Positions 40,074 through 47,782 of a stretch of 64,000 nucleotides of DNA are shown piece by piece. This DNA comes from CADEEN01 sp963783785 (lineage in GTDB: Bacteria > Pseudomonadota > Gammaproteobacteria > Burkholderiales > Burkholderiaceae_C): NCBI GenBank assembly GCA_963783785.1, contig CAWAOQ010000004.1:1-64000 (forward strand), written 5' to 3'. The number at the start of each line of letters is the position of its first letter. The stretch's first letter is position 1. Under the pieces are notes generated by a model that was not told the origin of the DNA, made no database searches, and was given only the letters and a program-made list of their open reading frames with translations. The translations under genes were made by a program, and so were the position numbers.

Positions 40074-42497
40074 TCAGGCGCGCAGGCGGGCGCCGAGTTG
40101 AGACTGCAGGCGCGCCTTGATCGCCTCCACGGCTGCGTCGATCCGTTCGTCGGTCAGCGTTGCCTCGTCATCGCGCAGTTCGATGCGCACCGCCATGCTG
40201 CGCTCGTCGAGCCCGATGCTCGCGGTCGCCGCATTCGGCTTGAACAGATCGAACAGTTGCACCGAGCGCGTCAGTCCTGTCGCATCGGCCATCGCCACCG
40301 CGATCAGCGTGTCGTGGCTGACACGCTCGGACACCACCAGGGCGAGGTCACGAATCACCGATTGCTGCTTGGGCAACGGCGCCGCGTGTGGCACCGGACG
40401 CGCCAGACACGCGTCAAGATCCAATTCGAACAGCATCGGTGCCTGAGCCAGTTCGTAGCTCTGGCGCCAGCGAGGGTGCAATTCCCCACACCAACCGATG
40501 GCCTCGCCATCGAGTTCGATGCGTGCGCTGCGCCCTGGGTGCAGTGCCGGGTGCACGGCGGCGACAAAGCGAGCCTGGCGTGGCGCCAGCAATGCCTCGA
40601 TGTCCCCTTTGATGTCGAAGAAGTCGACGCCGCGTTCCGCACTTGCCCACTGCACCTTGTCGGCCGGTCCGAAGGCCAGGCCGGCCACATGCATCGGCTG
40701 GTCGAGGCCGGCCACGCTGAGCGGCCCGTGTGCGATGCTGGCGTCACGACGGAACACGCGGCCGACTTCAAACAGCCGCACGCGTGTGGCGCGCCGTGCG
40801 AGGTTGTAGCGCAGCACCGCCACCAGGCTGCCGATCAGGCTCGAGCGCATCACGGCCAGCGGCGCTGCGATCGGGTTGAGTACCGCGATCGGATCGGCAT
40901 TGCCGGCAAGCTCATGCTCCCAGCGCGCCTCGACGAAGCTGTAGTTGATGGTCTCCTGGTAATCGAGCGCTGCCAGCGCGTGACGCACTGCGTGCGCACT
41001 GCGTCGCGCCTCGGGCGCCACCCGAGCCGTCACCGGCGCCAGCGGCGGTGTTGCTGGCAGGTTGGCGTAGCCGAGGACGCGAATCACCTCTTCGATCAGG
41101 TCTTCTTCCCGCGTCAGGTCGAAGCGCCACGACGGTGGCGTCACGGTGATCGTGCCGTCCCCTTCGCTGAACGGCATGCCCAGCCGGCGCATCACTTCGG
41201 CACATTGCGCCTGCGTCACGGGCATGCCGATGATCTGGGCTGCACGCGCCACTCGCAATGCGACCGGCGTGCGTTCGGGCAGCGCCGCGCGCTGGTCGTC
41301 CATCGGCCCGGGTTCACCACCGCAGATGTCGATGATCAGCTGCGTGATGCGCTCGATGTGTTCGACGGTGCCGACCGGATCGACTCCGCGTTCAAAGCGA
41401 TGCCCGGCATCGGTGGCGAAGTTGTAGCGCCGTGAACGGCCCTGGATTGCCTCGGGCCACCAGAAGGCGGCCTCGACGTAGACATCGCGCGTGCCGTCGC
41501 TGACCGCCGTGGCATCACCGCCCATGATGCCGGCCAACGACTCGACCGCCTGAGCGTCGGCGATCACCCCCACGGTCTCGTCGAGATCGACGGTGTTGCC
41601 GTTGAGCAGCTTCAGCTGCTCACCCTTGCGTGCCCAGCGCACGATCAGTTCGTCGTGGATCTTGGCGAGGTCGAAGATGTGCGAGGGGCGGCCGAACTCG
41701 AACATCACGTAGTTCGAGATATCCACCAGCGGCGCGACCGACCGCTGGCCGCAGCGCGCCAGGCGCTCGACCATCCAGGCCGGTGTCGCGGCTCGCGGGT
41801 TGACACCGCGCACGACCCGGCCGGAAAAACGGCCACACAGGTCGGTTGCTTCGATGCGCACCGGCAGCTTGGCGTCGTTCGACACCTTCACAGGCGGGAA
41901 CGCCGGTGTCTTCAGCGGTGAACCCGTGAGCGCCGACACTTCGCGCGCAATGCCATAGACCGACAAGCAATGCGCGAGGTTGGGCGTCAGCTTCAGCGTG
42001 AACAGGTGGTCGTCCAGATTCAAGACCGTGCGAACGTCGGCGCCCAGCGGGGCGTCGGCATTCAGTTCCAGCAGGCCGCCGTGGTCCTCGGACAGCTTCA
42101 ACTCGCGTGCAGAGCAGAGCATGCCCTGGCTGTCGACGCCGCGCAGCTTGCCGAGGCCGATCTTCAACGGCTTGCCGTCGCTGCCGGGCGGCAACTCGGC
42201 CCCCACCAGCGCCAACGGAACGCGGATGCCCACGCGCGCGTTGGGCGCACCGCACACGATCTGCAGCGGGCCACGCCTCGAATGCTCACCGGCATGGACA
42301 TGGCACACGCGCAGCTTGTCGGCGTTCGGGTGCGGCTCGGCCGCGACGATCTCGGCAACCACGATCCCCGAGAACGGCGGCGCCACGGCACGCAGGTCTT
42401 CGACCTCCATGCCCGACATCGTCAGCAACTCAGCGAGTTGTTCAGTGGACAGCGGCGGGTCACAGAACTCGCGCAGCCAGCTTTCCGGGAATTGCAT
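40074..42497 (-). CDS. pheT: Phenylalanine-tRNA ligase beta subunit
   Basis: 807 residues in standard order: tRNA-binding OB domain (about 40-150, GIVVAEIVAAEPHPNADKLRVC), B3/B4 editing domain (CGRFSGRVVRGV), B5 domain, the class II-like core and the C-terminal ferredoxin-like anticodon-binding domain (VRDLALVVSERVSHDTL, with SIGLDERSMAVRIEL). It pairs with PheS as an alpha2-beta2 tetramer and edits mischarged Tyr. The start lies 33 bases after the pheS stop. Confidence 0.97.
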   Translation of the reverse strand: MQFPESWLREFCDPPLSTEQLAELLTMSGMEVEDLRAVAPPFSGIVVAEIVAAEPHPNADKLRVCHVHAGEHSRRGPLQIVCGAPNARVGIRVPLALVGAELPPGSDGKPLKIGLGKLRGVDSQGMLCSARELKLSEDHGGLLELNADAPLGADVRTVLNLDDHLFTLKLTPNLAHCLSVYGIAREVSALTGSPLKTPAFPPVKVSNDAKLPVRIEATDLCGRFSGRVVRGVNPRAATPAWMVERLARCGQRSVAPLVDISNYVMFEFGRPSHIFDLAKIHDELIVRWARKGEQLKLLNGNTVDLDETVGVIADAQAVESLAGIMGGDATAVSDGTRDVYVEAAFWWPEAIQGRSRRYNFATDAGHRFERGVDPVGTVEHIERITQLIIDICGGEPGPMDDQRAALPERTPVALRVARAAQIIGMPVTQAQCAEVMRRLGMPFSEGDGTITVTPPSWRFDLTREEDLIEEVIRVLGYANLPATPPLAPVTARVAPEARRSAHAVRHALAALDYQETINYSFVEARWEHELAGNADPIAVLNPIAAPLAVMRSSLIGSLVAVLRYNLARRATRVRLFEVGRVFRRDASIAHGPLSVAGLDQPMHVAGLAFGPADKVQWASAERGVDFFDIKGDIEALLAPRQARFVAAVHPALHPGRSARIELDGEAIGWCGELHPRWRQSYELAQAPMLFELDLDACLARPVPHAAPLPKQQSVIRDLALVVSERVSHDTLIAVAMADATGLTRSVQLFDLFKPNAATASIGLDERSMAVRIELRDDEATLTDERIDAAVEAIKARLQSQLGARLRA

Positions 42498-42530
42498 CGT
42501 CGTCTCGTCCTGACTTCTTGATTGAACTGG

Positions 42531-43574
42531 CTACCTGAACTGGGACAAGAAGCGCAGGTCGCCATCGAAGAACAAGCGCAGGTCGTTGACGCCGTAGCGC
42601 AGCATCGTCAGGCGGTCGGGGCCCATCCCGAACGCGAAGCCGATGTAGCGCTCGGCGTCGAGTCCGAAGTTGCTGACCACATTGGGATGCACCTGGCCGG
42701 CACCCGCCACCTCGAGCCACTTGCCCTTCAGTGGCCCGGTGGCGAAAGCAATGTCGATTTCGGCCGATGGCTCCGTGAACGGAAAGAAACTGGGCCGGAA
42801 TCGCAATTCGAGCTCGTCGCTTTCGAAGAAGCGGCGGCAGAAGTCCGTGAACACCGATTTCAGGTCTTTGAAGCTGACGTTCTCGCCGATCCACAGTCCT
42901 TCGCACTGGTGGAACATCGGCGAATGCGTCGCGTCGCTGTCGACCCGGTAAGTGCGGCCGGGTGCGATGACGCGGATCTCGGGCATCGGATCGACGCCTG
43001 CGTACCGGCGCGCGTGCGCTTGCGCGTAGCGCACCTGCATCGGGCTGGTGTGCGGGCGCAGGTTGAGCCAGCGCCCCTCTTCGTCCTTCATGTCGACGTA
43101 GAAGGTGTCCTGCATCGACCGCGCCGGATGGTTCTCGGGATTGTTGAGCGCCGTGAAGCTCATCCAGTCGGTCTCGATTTCGGGGCCATCGGCGACATCG
43201 AATCCCATCGACGCGAAGATCGCCTCGATGCGCTCCATTGTCCGGCTCACCGGGTGCAGGCCACCAACACCGCGGCATCGCCCCGGCAGCGTGACATCGA
43301 GCGCCTCGGCCTTCAACTGCGCCTCGAGTTCGGCGTCGGCCAGCGCTCGACGTCGAGCCTCGAGCGCCGCTTCGATACGCTGCTTGGAGGCATTGATCTG
43401 TGCGCCAAGGGTCTTCTTCTCGTCGACCGGCAGCCCGCCCAGAGACTTCAGCATTTCGGTCACGCGACCGGCCTTGCCGAGAAAGCGCGCCTTGGCGTTT
43501 TCCAGCTCGGCCGGCGTGACGGCGGCGCCGAACTCCCGTTCGGCCGCCTGCACCAGTGATTCGAGATCGCTCAT
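42531..43574 (-). CDS. pheS: Phenylalanine-tRNA ligase alpha subunit
   Basis: 347 residues. An N-terminal coiled coil (LVQAAEREFGAAVTPAELE to KQRIEAALEARR) precedes the class II catalytic core: motif 1 around HPARSMQDTFYVD, motif 2 RTYRVDSDATHSPMFHQ, and motif 3 GFAFGMGPDRLTMLRYG. It activates Phe and charges tRNA-Phe with PheT. The rplT-pheS gap of 92 bases holds two hairpins, the second an intrinsic terminator. Confidence 0.97.
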   Translation of the reverse strand: MSDLESLVQAAEREFGAAVTPAELENAKARFLGKAGRVTEMLKSLGGLPVDEKKTLGAQINASKQRIEAALEARRRALADAELEAQLKAEALDVTLPGRCRGVGGLHPVSRTMERIEAIFASMGFDVADGPEIETDWMSFTALNNPENHPARSMQDTFYVDMKDEEGRWLNLRPHTSPMQVRYAQAHARRYAGVDPMPEIRVIAPGRTYRVDSDATHSPMFHQCEGLWIGENVSFKDLKSVFTDFCRRFFESDELELRFRPSFFPFTEPSAEIDIAFATGPLKGKWLEVAGAGQVHPNVVSNFGLDAERYIGFAFGMGPDRLTMLRYGVNDLRLFFDGDLRFLSQFR

Positions 43575-43588
43575 TCGTGTTCAGGACG

Positions 43589-43618
43589 AAAAAAGGCCGC
43601 CACCGCGGTGACGGCCTT
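43589..43618 (-). terminator. Intrinsic terminator between rplT and pheS
   Basis: On the minus strand AAGGCCGTCACC pairs with GGTGGCGGCCTT (one T-G pair) and six T follow. It ends 15 bases before the pheS start. It would limit readthrough of the infC-rpmI-rplT transcript into pheST. Confidence 0.88.
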
Positions 43619-43641
43619 CGATGCTTGAGACCTCTTCGATG

Positions 43642-43661
43642 GGCGCCGCTGGTGCGGCGCC
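43642..43661 (-). repeat. Hairpin after rplT
   Basis: GGCGCCGC, TGGT, GCGGCGCC: a perfect 8-bp stem right after the rplT stop, without a U-run. It lies about 23 bases before the terminator hairpin and may protect the rplT 3' end or take part in the pheS leader fold. Confidence 0.75.
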
Positions 43662-43666
43662 ATCTA

Positions 43667-44023
43667 TCAAGACAGCTGGGCCTTCACCTTGGCGACGATG
43701 CTGCCAAAAGCGGCCGGATCGTTGACGGCCATGTCGGCCAGCACCTTGCGGTCGATGCCGATCTGGGCCTTCTTCAGGCCGGCCATGAATTTGCTGTAGC
43801 TCACGCCGAGTTCGCGGCTCGCCGCATTGATGCGGGCGATCCAGAGTTGACGGAAGACACGTTTCTTGGTGCGGCGGTCGCGGTAGGCATATTGCCCTGC
43901 CTTCATCACCGCTTCTTTGGCGATGCGGAAGACGTTCTTGCGGCGGCCGCGGAAACCCTTGGCCAGGGCCAGCACTTTCTTGTGGCGAGCGCGGGCGGTG
44001 ACACCACGTTTGACGCGAGGCAT
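43667..44023 (-). CDS. rplT: Ribosomal protein L20
   Basis: 118 residues, highly basic, starting MPRVKRGVTARARHKKVLALAKGFRGRRKN and with the C-terminal globular domain NAASRELGVSYSKFMAGLKKA. L20 helps early 50S assembly and, in E. coli and Bacillus, represses translation of its own operon by binding the mRNA near rpmI. It follows rpmI by 23 bases. Confidence 0.98.
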   Translation of the reverse strand: MPRVKRGVTARARHKKVLALAKGFRGRRKNVFRIAKEAVMKAGQYAYRDRRTKKRVFRQLWIARINAASRELGVSYSKFMAGLKKAQIGIDRKVLADMAVNDPAAFGSIVAKVKAQLS

Positions 44024-44046
44024 GTTTCTTCTCCTTCAGCAGTGGG

Positions 44047-44250
44047 TCAGAGGCCAGCGAAAGGCAACATCTGCGCGATGTGGCCCATGTTGGTCTCGTG
44101 CACGGTCGTCGCGCCACGCAGATGGCGCTTGTTCTTCGTGGACTTCTTGGTGAGGATGTGGCGCTTGAACGCCTGACCGCGCTTGACGGTGCCCCCCGGA
44201 CGGACGCGAAAACGCTTCTTCGCGCCGCTCTTGGTCTTCATCTTGGGCAT
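44047..44250 (-). CDS. rpmI: Ribosomal protein L35
   Basis: 67 residues: MPKMKTKSGAKKRFRVRPGG then KRHILTKKSTKNKRHLRG, typical L35. The ATG at 44250 has AGGAG about 8 bases upstream; a longer frame starting near 44316 lacks family similarity. It stands between infC and rplT, where the L20-dependent control site is found in relatives. Confidence 0.97.
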   Translation of the reverse strand: MPKMKTKSGAKKRFRVRPGGTVKRGQAFKRHILTKKSTKNKRHLRGATTVHETNMGHIAQMLPFAGL

Positions 44251-44372
44251 TTCACTGCTCCTTCTTCGTGACCCCTGCAGGCGACCGCGGACAAGCGGTG
44301 CTTGGTTGGCCTGCAACGGCTTCTCTTCGGCAGCCGAGGTGACCAGACCTCGGCCGCGAATCTTCGATTCTC

Positions 44373-44921
44373 TTACTTCCGCTTCGGCGCCAGCACCATG
44401 ATCATCTGGCGCCCTTCGAGCTTGGGCATGTTCTCCACCACTGCCACATCGGCCAGTTCGTCGCGGATGCGCTCCAACAACCTCATGCCGATGTCCTGGT
44501 GTGTGATCTCACGGCCGCGGAACCGCAATGTCACCTTGCCCTTGTCGCCGTCCTCGGCGATGAATCGGCGCAGATTGCGCATCTTGATCGCGTAGTCGCC
44601 TTCGTCGGTACCAGGACGGAACTTCACTTCCTTGATCTCGATGACCTTCTGCTTGCTCTTTGCCTCGGCCGCCTTCTTCTGCTCCTGGTACTTGAACTTG
44701 CCGTAGTCCATCAACCGGCACACCGGAGGTACCGCGGTCGGCGCAATCTCGACCAGATCGACGTCGTATTCGGCCGACAGGCGCAGAGCTTCCTGAATGC
44801 TGACGACCCCCAGGGGTTCGTTCTCGGGGCCATTCAGGCGCACTTCCAGCGCGGTGATTTCGCGATTGAGACGGTGTTTGCGCTCGGCGTTGGGCGTGCG
44901 GCGGTCAAGAAACGTAGCGAT
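44373..44921 (-). CDS. infC: Translation initiation factor IF-3, AUC start
   Basis: 182 residues when started at ATC (44921-44919): ATFLDRRTPNAERKHRLNREI, the family N-terminus, then EVRLNGPENEPLG and the C-terminal domain ending VENMPKLEGRQMIMVLAPKRK. AGAGG lies 8 bases before the ATC. Starting at the first conventional start (a GTG-like position near 44843) would drop the conserved N-domain. IF-3 checks the start codon and blocks 50S joining; in E. coli it represses its own AUU start, so the AUC should make this gene self-limiting in the same way. Confidence 0.95.
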   Translation of the reverse strand: MATFLDRRTPNAERKHRLNREITALEVRLNGPENEPLGVVSIQEALRLSAEYDVDLVEIAPTAVPPVCRLMDYGKFKYQEQKKAAEAKSKQKVIEIKEVKFRPGTDEGDYAIKMRNLRRFIAEDGDKGKVTLRFRGREITHQDIGMRLLERIRDELADVAVVENMPKLEGRQMIMVLAPKRK

Positions 44922-44991
44922 GGTGGCAACCTCTTCGCGGGCGTGAAGGCAGCACGCCCGAACAAAACGAAACGCGCGCCTGGGCTGTCCG

Positions 44992-46899
44992 TCAGACCTT
45001 CAGGGTGATGTCGGTGGCGAGCTTCTGGGCGAAGTCGTCGAGGGCCATCACACCGAGGTCCAGGTTGCCCCGGGCGCGCACTGCAACAGTCCCGTTTGCC
45101 TTCTCCTTGTCGCCTACGACCAGGATGAACGGAACCTTTTGCATCGAATGCTCGCGGATTTTATACGTGATTTTCTCGTTCCGCAAATCGCTCGACGCTC
45201 TAACTCCTTGTTTTTGAAGCGTTTTCACGACTTCAGCGGCGTAGGCGGCCTGCCCGTCGGTGATGCAGGCGACGACCACCTGGGTTGGCGCCAGCCAAAC
45301 CGGCAGCGCACCGGCGTGCTGTTCGATCAGGATGCCGATGAAACGCTCGAGGCTGCCGACAATGGCCCGGTGCAGCATCACTGGCGGCCGGCGATCGCCG
45401 GATTCGGTCACGTACTCGGCCGACAGCCGCTCGGCCATCGAGAAATCGACCTGCATCGTGCCGCACTGCCAGGGCCGGCCGAGGGCGTCCTTCAGCGTGT
45501 ACTCGATCTTCGGTCCGTAGAAGGCACCGTCACCCGGGGCAATGACGAACTCGCAGCCCGAGCGGCGCAGGCTCTCCATCAGGGCGTGCTCGGCCTTGTC
45601 CCACACGGCGTCCGAACCGATGCGCTGTGCCGGGCGCGTTGCGACCTTGTAGAGGATCTCGTCGAAACCGAAATCCTTGTAGACGCGCTGCAGCAGCGAC
45701 GTATAGACCACGCACTCGTCGAGGATCTGGTCCTCGCTGCAGAAGATGTGACCATCGTCCTGCGTGAATCCACGCACACGCATGATGCCGTGCAAGCCGC
45801 CCGTCGGCTCGTTGCGATGGCACTGCCCGAATTCACCATAGCGCAGCGGCAGATCGCGGTAGCTCTTGATGCCCTGCTTGAAGATCAGGATGTGGCCGGG
45901 GCAGTTCATCGGCTTCAACGCATAGTCGCGCTTCTCCGACTCGGTCGTGAACATGTTGTCGCGGTACTTGTCCCAGTGGCCGGTCTTCTCCCACAGCGAC
46001 CGATCCAGGATCTGCGGTCCCTTGACTTCCAGGTAGCCGTTGTCGCGGTAGACCGCGCGCATGTACTGCTCGACCTGCTGCCACACCGTCCAGCCCTTCG
46101 GGTGCCAGAACACCAGGCCGGGCGCGTGCTCGTCGAGGTGGAACAGGTCGAGTTCACGACCGAGCTTGCGGTGATCGCGCTTCTCGGCCTCCTCGAGCAT
46201 CGTCAGGTACTGCTGCAGGGCCTCCTTGGTGGCCCAGGCGGTGCCGTAGATGCGCTGCAGTTGCTCGTTGGCCTGATCGCCCCGCCAATAGGCGCCAGCC
46301 ACCTTCATCAGCTTGAAATGCTTCAGCCGGCCGGTGCTCGGCACGTGCGGGCCGCGGCAGAGATCCTCGAAGGCGCCCTCGCGGTACAGCGACACGTCCT
46401 GATCAGCGGGAATGCTGGCGATGATCTCGGCCTTGTAGTGCTCGCCCTGTGCCTTGAAGTGGGCCACGGCCTCGTCACGCGGCATGACACGACGTTCGAC
46501 CTTTTCGTCTCGCCGGCTCAGTTCGACCATCTTGGCCTCGATGGCAGCCAGGTCTTCGGGGGTGAACGGCCGCTTGTAGGCGAAGTCGTAATAGAAGCCG
46601 TTCTCGATCGTCGGCCCGATCGTCACCTGCGCATCGGGGAACAGGGTCTTCACGGCGTAGGCGAGCAGGTGCGCCGTCGAATGGCGGATCAGGTCCAGAC
46701 CGTCGGCATCCTTGTCGGTCACGATCGCCAGTTCGGCATCAGCCTCGATGCGGTGGCTGGCGTCGACCAACCTGCCGTCGACACGGCCGGCCAGCGCGGC
46801 CTTCGCCAGCCCAGGGCCGATGGACGCGGCCACTTCCGCCACCGTCACCGGTGCGGCGAACTCGCGTTTCGAACCATCGGGCAGTTGAATCGAGATCAT
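44992..46899 (-). CDS. thrS: Threonine-tRNA ligase
   Basis: 635 residues. N-terminal TGS domain (ISIQLPDGSKREF, to about 60), editing domain (HSTAHLLAYAV near 72 and the later HRRMPRDEA region), class II core with the zinc ligands Cys in MNCPGH and His in the later part, motif 2 RYGEFGQCHRNEPTGGLHG, motif 3, and the C-terminal anticodon-binding domain (VWLAPTQVVVACITD). The ATG at 46899 has GGAG 9 bases upstream. Directly before it lies an attenuator-like leader with a Thr-periodic peptide. Confidence 0.97.
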   Translation of the reverse strand: MISIQLPDGSKREFAAPVTVAEVAASIGPGLAKAALAGRVDGRLVDASHRIEADAELAIVTDKDADGLDLIRHSTAHLLAYAVKTLFPDAQVTIGPTIENGFYYDFAYKRPFTPEDLAAIEAKMVELSRRDEKVERRVMPRDEAVAHFKAQGEHYKAEIIASIPADQDVSLYREGAFEDLCRGPHVPSTGRLKHFKLMKVAGAYWRGDQANEQLQRIYGTAWATKEALQQYLTMLEEAEKRDHRKLGRELDLFHLDEHAPGLVFWHPKGWTVWQQVEQYMRAVYRDNGYLEVKGPQILDRSLWEKTGHWDKYRDNMFTTESEKRDYALKPMNCPGHILIFKQGIKSYRDLPLRYGEFGQCHRNEPTGGLHGIMRVRGFTQDDGHIFCSEDQILDECVVYTSLLQRVYKDFGFDEILYKVATRPAQRIGSDAVWDKAEHALMESLRRSGCEFVIAPGDGAFYGPKIEYTLKDALGRPWQCGTMQVDFSMAERLSAEYVTESGDRRPPVMLHRAIVGSLERFIGILIEQHAGALPVWLAPTQVVVACITDGQAAYAAEVVKTLQKQGVRASSDLRNEKITYKIREHSMQKVPFILVVGDKEKANGTVAVRARGNLDLGVMALDDFAQKLATDITLKV

Positions 46900-46913
46900 G
46901 GCGATCACTCCGA

Positions 46914-46946
46914 ACAAAAAGAAAAGCGCGGTACGAGACCGCGCTT
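46914..46946 (-). terminator. Attenuator terminator in the thrS leader
   Basis: On the minus strand AAGCGCGGT (46946-46938), loop CTCGT, ACCGCGCTT (46932-46924), then TTCTTTTTG. A perfect 9-bp stem and a U-rich tail, ending about 15 bases before the thrS ATG. It lies inside the leader, not after a gene, so it must be regulated or leaky for thrS to be made. Confidence 0.88.
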
Positions 46947-46978
46947 CTGACAAGGGGTGGGTATCGAGGGAATAGACG

Positions 46979-46984
46979 AGCGCG
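46979..46984 (-). promoter_or_regulatory. Possible anti-terminator segment of the thrS leader
   Basis: CGCGCT on the minus strand, 6-11 bases after the leader-peptide stop, is complementary to AGCGCG in the 5' arm of the terminator (46945-46940). A T-G pair extends it to 7. Pairing here would exclude the terminator. A ribosome at the stop codon would cover the segment; one stalled on an early Thr codon would not. Confidence 0.5.
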
Positions 46985-46989
46985 AGCGA

Positions 46990-47037
46990 CTACACCGTCA
47001 GCACGGTGCACTGAGTTCGCGGTGTCATAACCGACAT
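46990..47037 (-). CDS. Putative thrS leader peptide, Thr at every third residue
   Basis: ATG at 47037 gives MSVMTPRTQCTVLTV and a TAG at 46990. Thr stands at 5, 8, 11 and 14, using ACA, ACT, ACC and ACG once each. A ribosome binding site AAAGG lies just before the ATG. A leader peptide rich in the cognate amino acid, followed by alternative hairpins and a terminator, is how pheST and amino-acid operons are attenuated in enterobacteria. The protein is not expected to have a function of its own. Expression has not been shown; the reading is inferred from layout. Confidence 0.65.
   Translation of the reverse strand: MSVMTPRTQCTVLTV
46993..47008 (-). repeat. Hairpin over the end of the leader peptide
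   Basis: CACCGT, GCTG, ACGGTG: a 6-bp stem that spans the last Thr codons. It could be the pause or 1:2 hairpin of an attenuator. Confidence 0.6.
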
Positions 47038-47072
47038 GCCTTTCTCGCCCTTGTACGTTTCCTGTGGACTGA

Positions 47073-47078
47073 ATTCTA
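47073..47078 (-). promoter_or_regulatory. -10 element of the thrS promoter
   Basis: TAGAAT on the minus strand, just after the lipoprotein stop codon. It would start a leader near 47066, about 30 bases before the leader-peptide ATG. No good -35 is seen at 16-18 bases. Confidence 0.45.
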
Positions 47079-47088
47079 GATCAGCGGC

Positions 47089-47550
47089 TCACAAGCGGTA
47101 GAGCTGATCGCCCTCGATGCGCACGCGGTCACCGATGCGCAACTCGCCCGCGCTCTTGAACTCGAAGCTGCGCGCACCGCCCTGGTCGAGTTGCACGTTC
47201 ACACGCACACCCTGCTGCTCACGACGCACGTTCTTCTCGACCTCGTTGCCGATCAGCGCGCCGCCGACGGCGCCGGCCACCGTGCCGACGTTCTTGCCCG
47301 AGCTGCTGTCCGCGAACTGGCGGCCGAGGATCGCACCGAGCACGCCGCCAAGCACCGCACCGCCACCCTGCGGCTGATCGCCGGCGCCGGCGACCGCCTC
47401 GATGCTGCGAACCACGCCGTAGGACACCGCGACGGGCACCGCCGAGCGTGACGGGCTGTAGACCGGCTCGTTGAGCGGCGGGCGGCTCGCGCACGCCGAC
47501 AACAGGGCCAACGCCAGCACAGGGATGGCGATGCGAATCATGGGTTGCAT
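47089..47550 (-). CDS. Glycine-zipper outer-membrane lipoprotein (SlyB-like)
   Basis: 153 residues. A signal peptide with lipobox LLSAC (Cys19), then a Gly-rich glycine-zipper region (GGGAVLGGVLGAILGRQF and GTVAGAVGGALIGNEVEKN) as in the 17-kDa antigen/SlyB family, and a small beta domain (VRVNVQLDQGGARSFEF). Such lipoproteins span or sit on the outer membrane and aid its integrity. The ATG at 47550 is placed 6 bases after AGGAG. It is upstream of the thrS promoter in the same direction. Confidence 0.9.
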   Translation of the reverse strand: MQPMIRIAIPVLALALLSACASRPPLNEPVYSPSRSAVPVAVSYGVVRSIEAVAGAGDQPQGGGAVLGGVLGAILGRQFADSSSGKNVGTVAGAVGGALIGNEVEKNVRREQQGVRVNVQLDQGGARSFEFKSAGELRIGDRVRIEGDQLYRL

Positions 47551-47782
47551 TCATGTCTCCTGGGCAAGCGGACAGTCGCCGCGACGATTCTGCAACGTCT
47601 GGCCGGCCCGCTCGGTTGAACGCGGACTCGAATTTACTTGCGTTTACAGACGCTGACGCTGCGCGCACACGACGCGGGGCAACGGGTCCACAAACCTCGC
47701 CAGCCAGAATTCGTGGCACCTGCCAACCAGACGCAACGGGCGCGGCACAATCCAAGGTCGTCACCCACTGCCGCGAGTCGCC

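Noticed and set aside
43575..43666. A Phe leader peptide for pheS
   Set aside because: The only ORF in the gap (start near 43660) has two Phe codons, both inside the terminator T-run, and no Phe cluster; it does not fit an attenuator.
46899..47088. T-box riboswitch upstream of thrS
   Set aside because: No T-box core or specifier loop is visible; the leader peptide model explains the terminator better.
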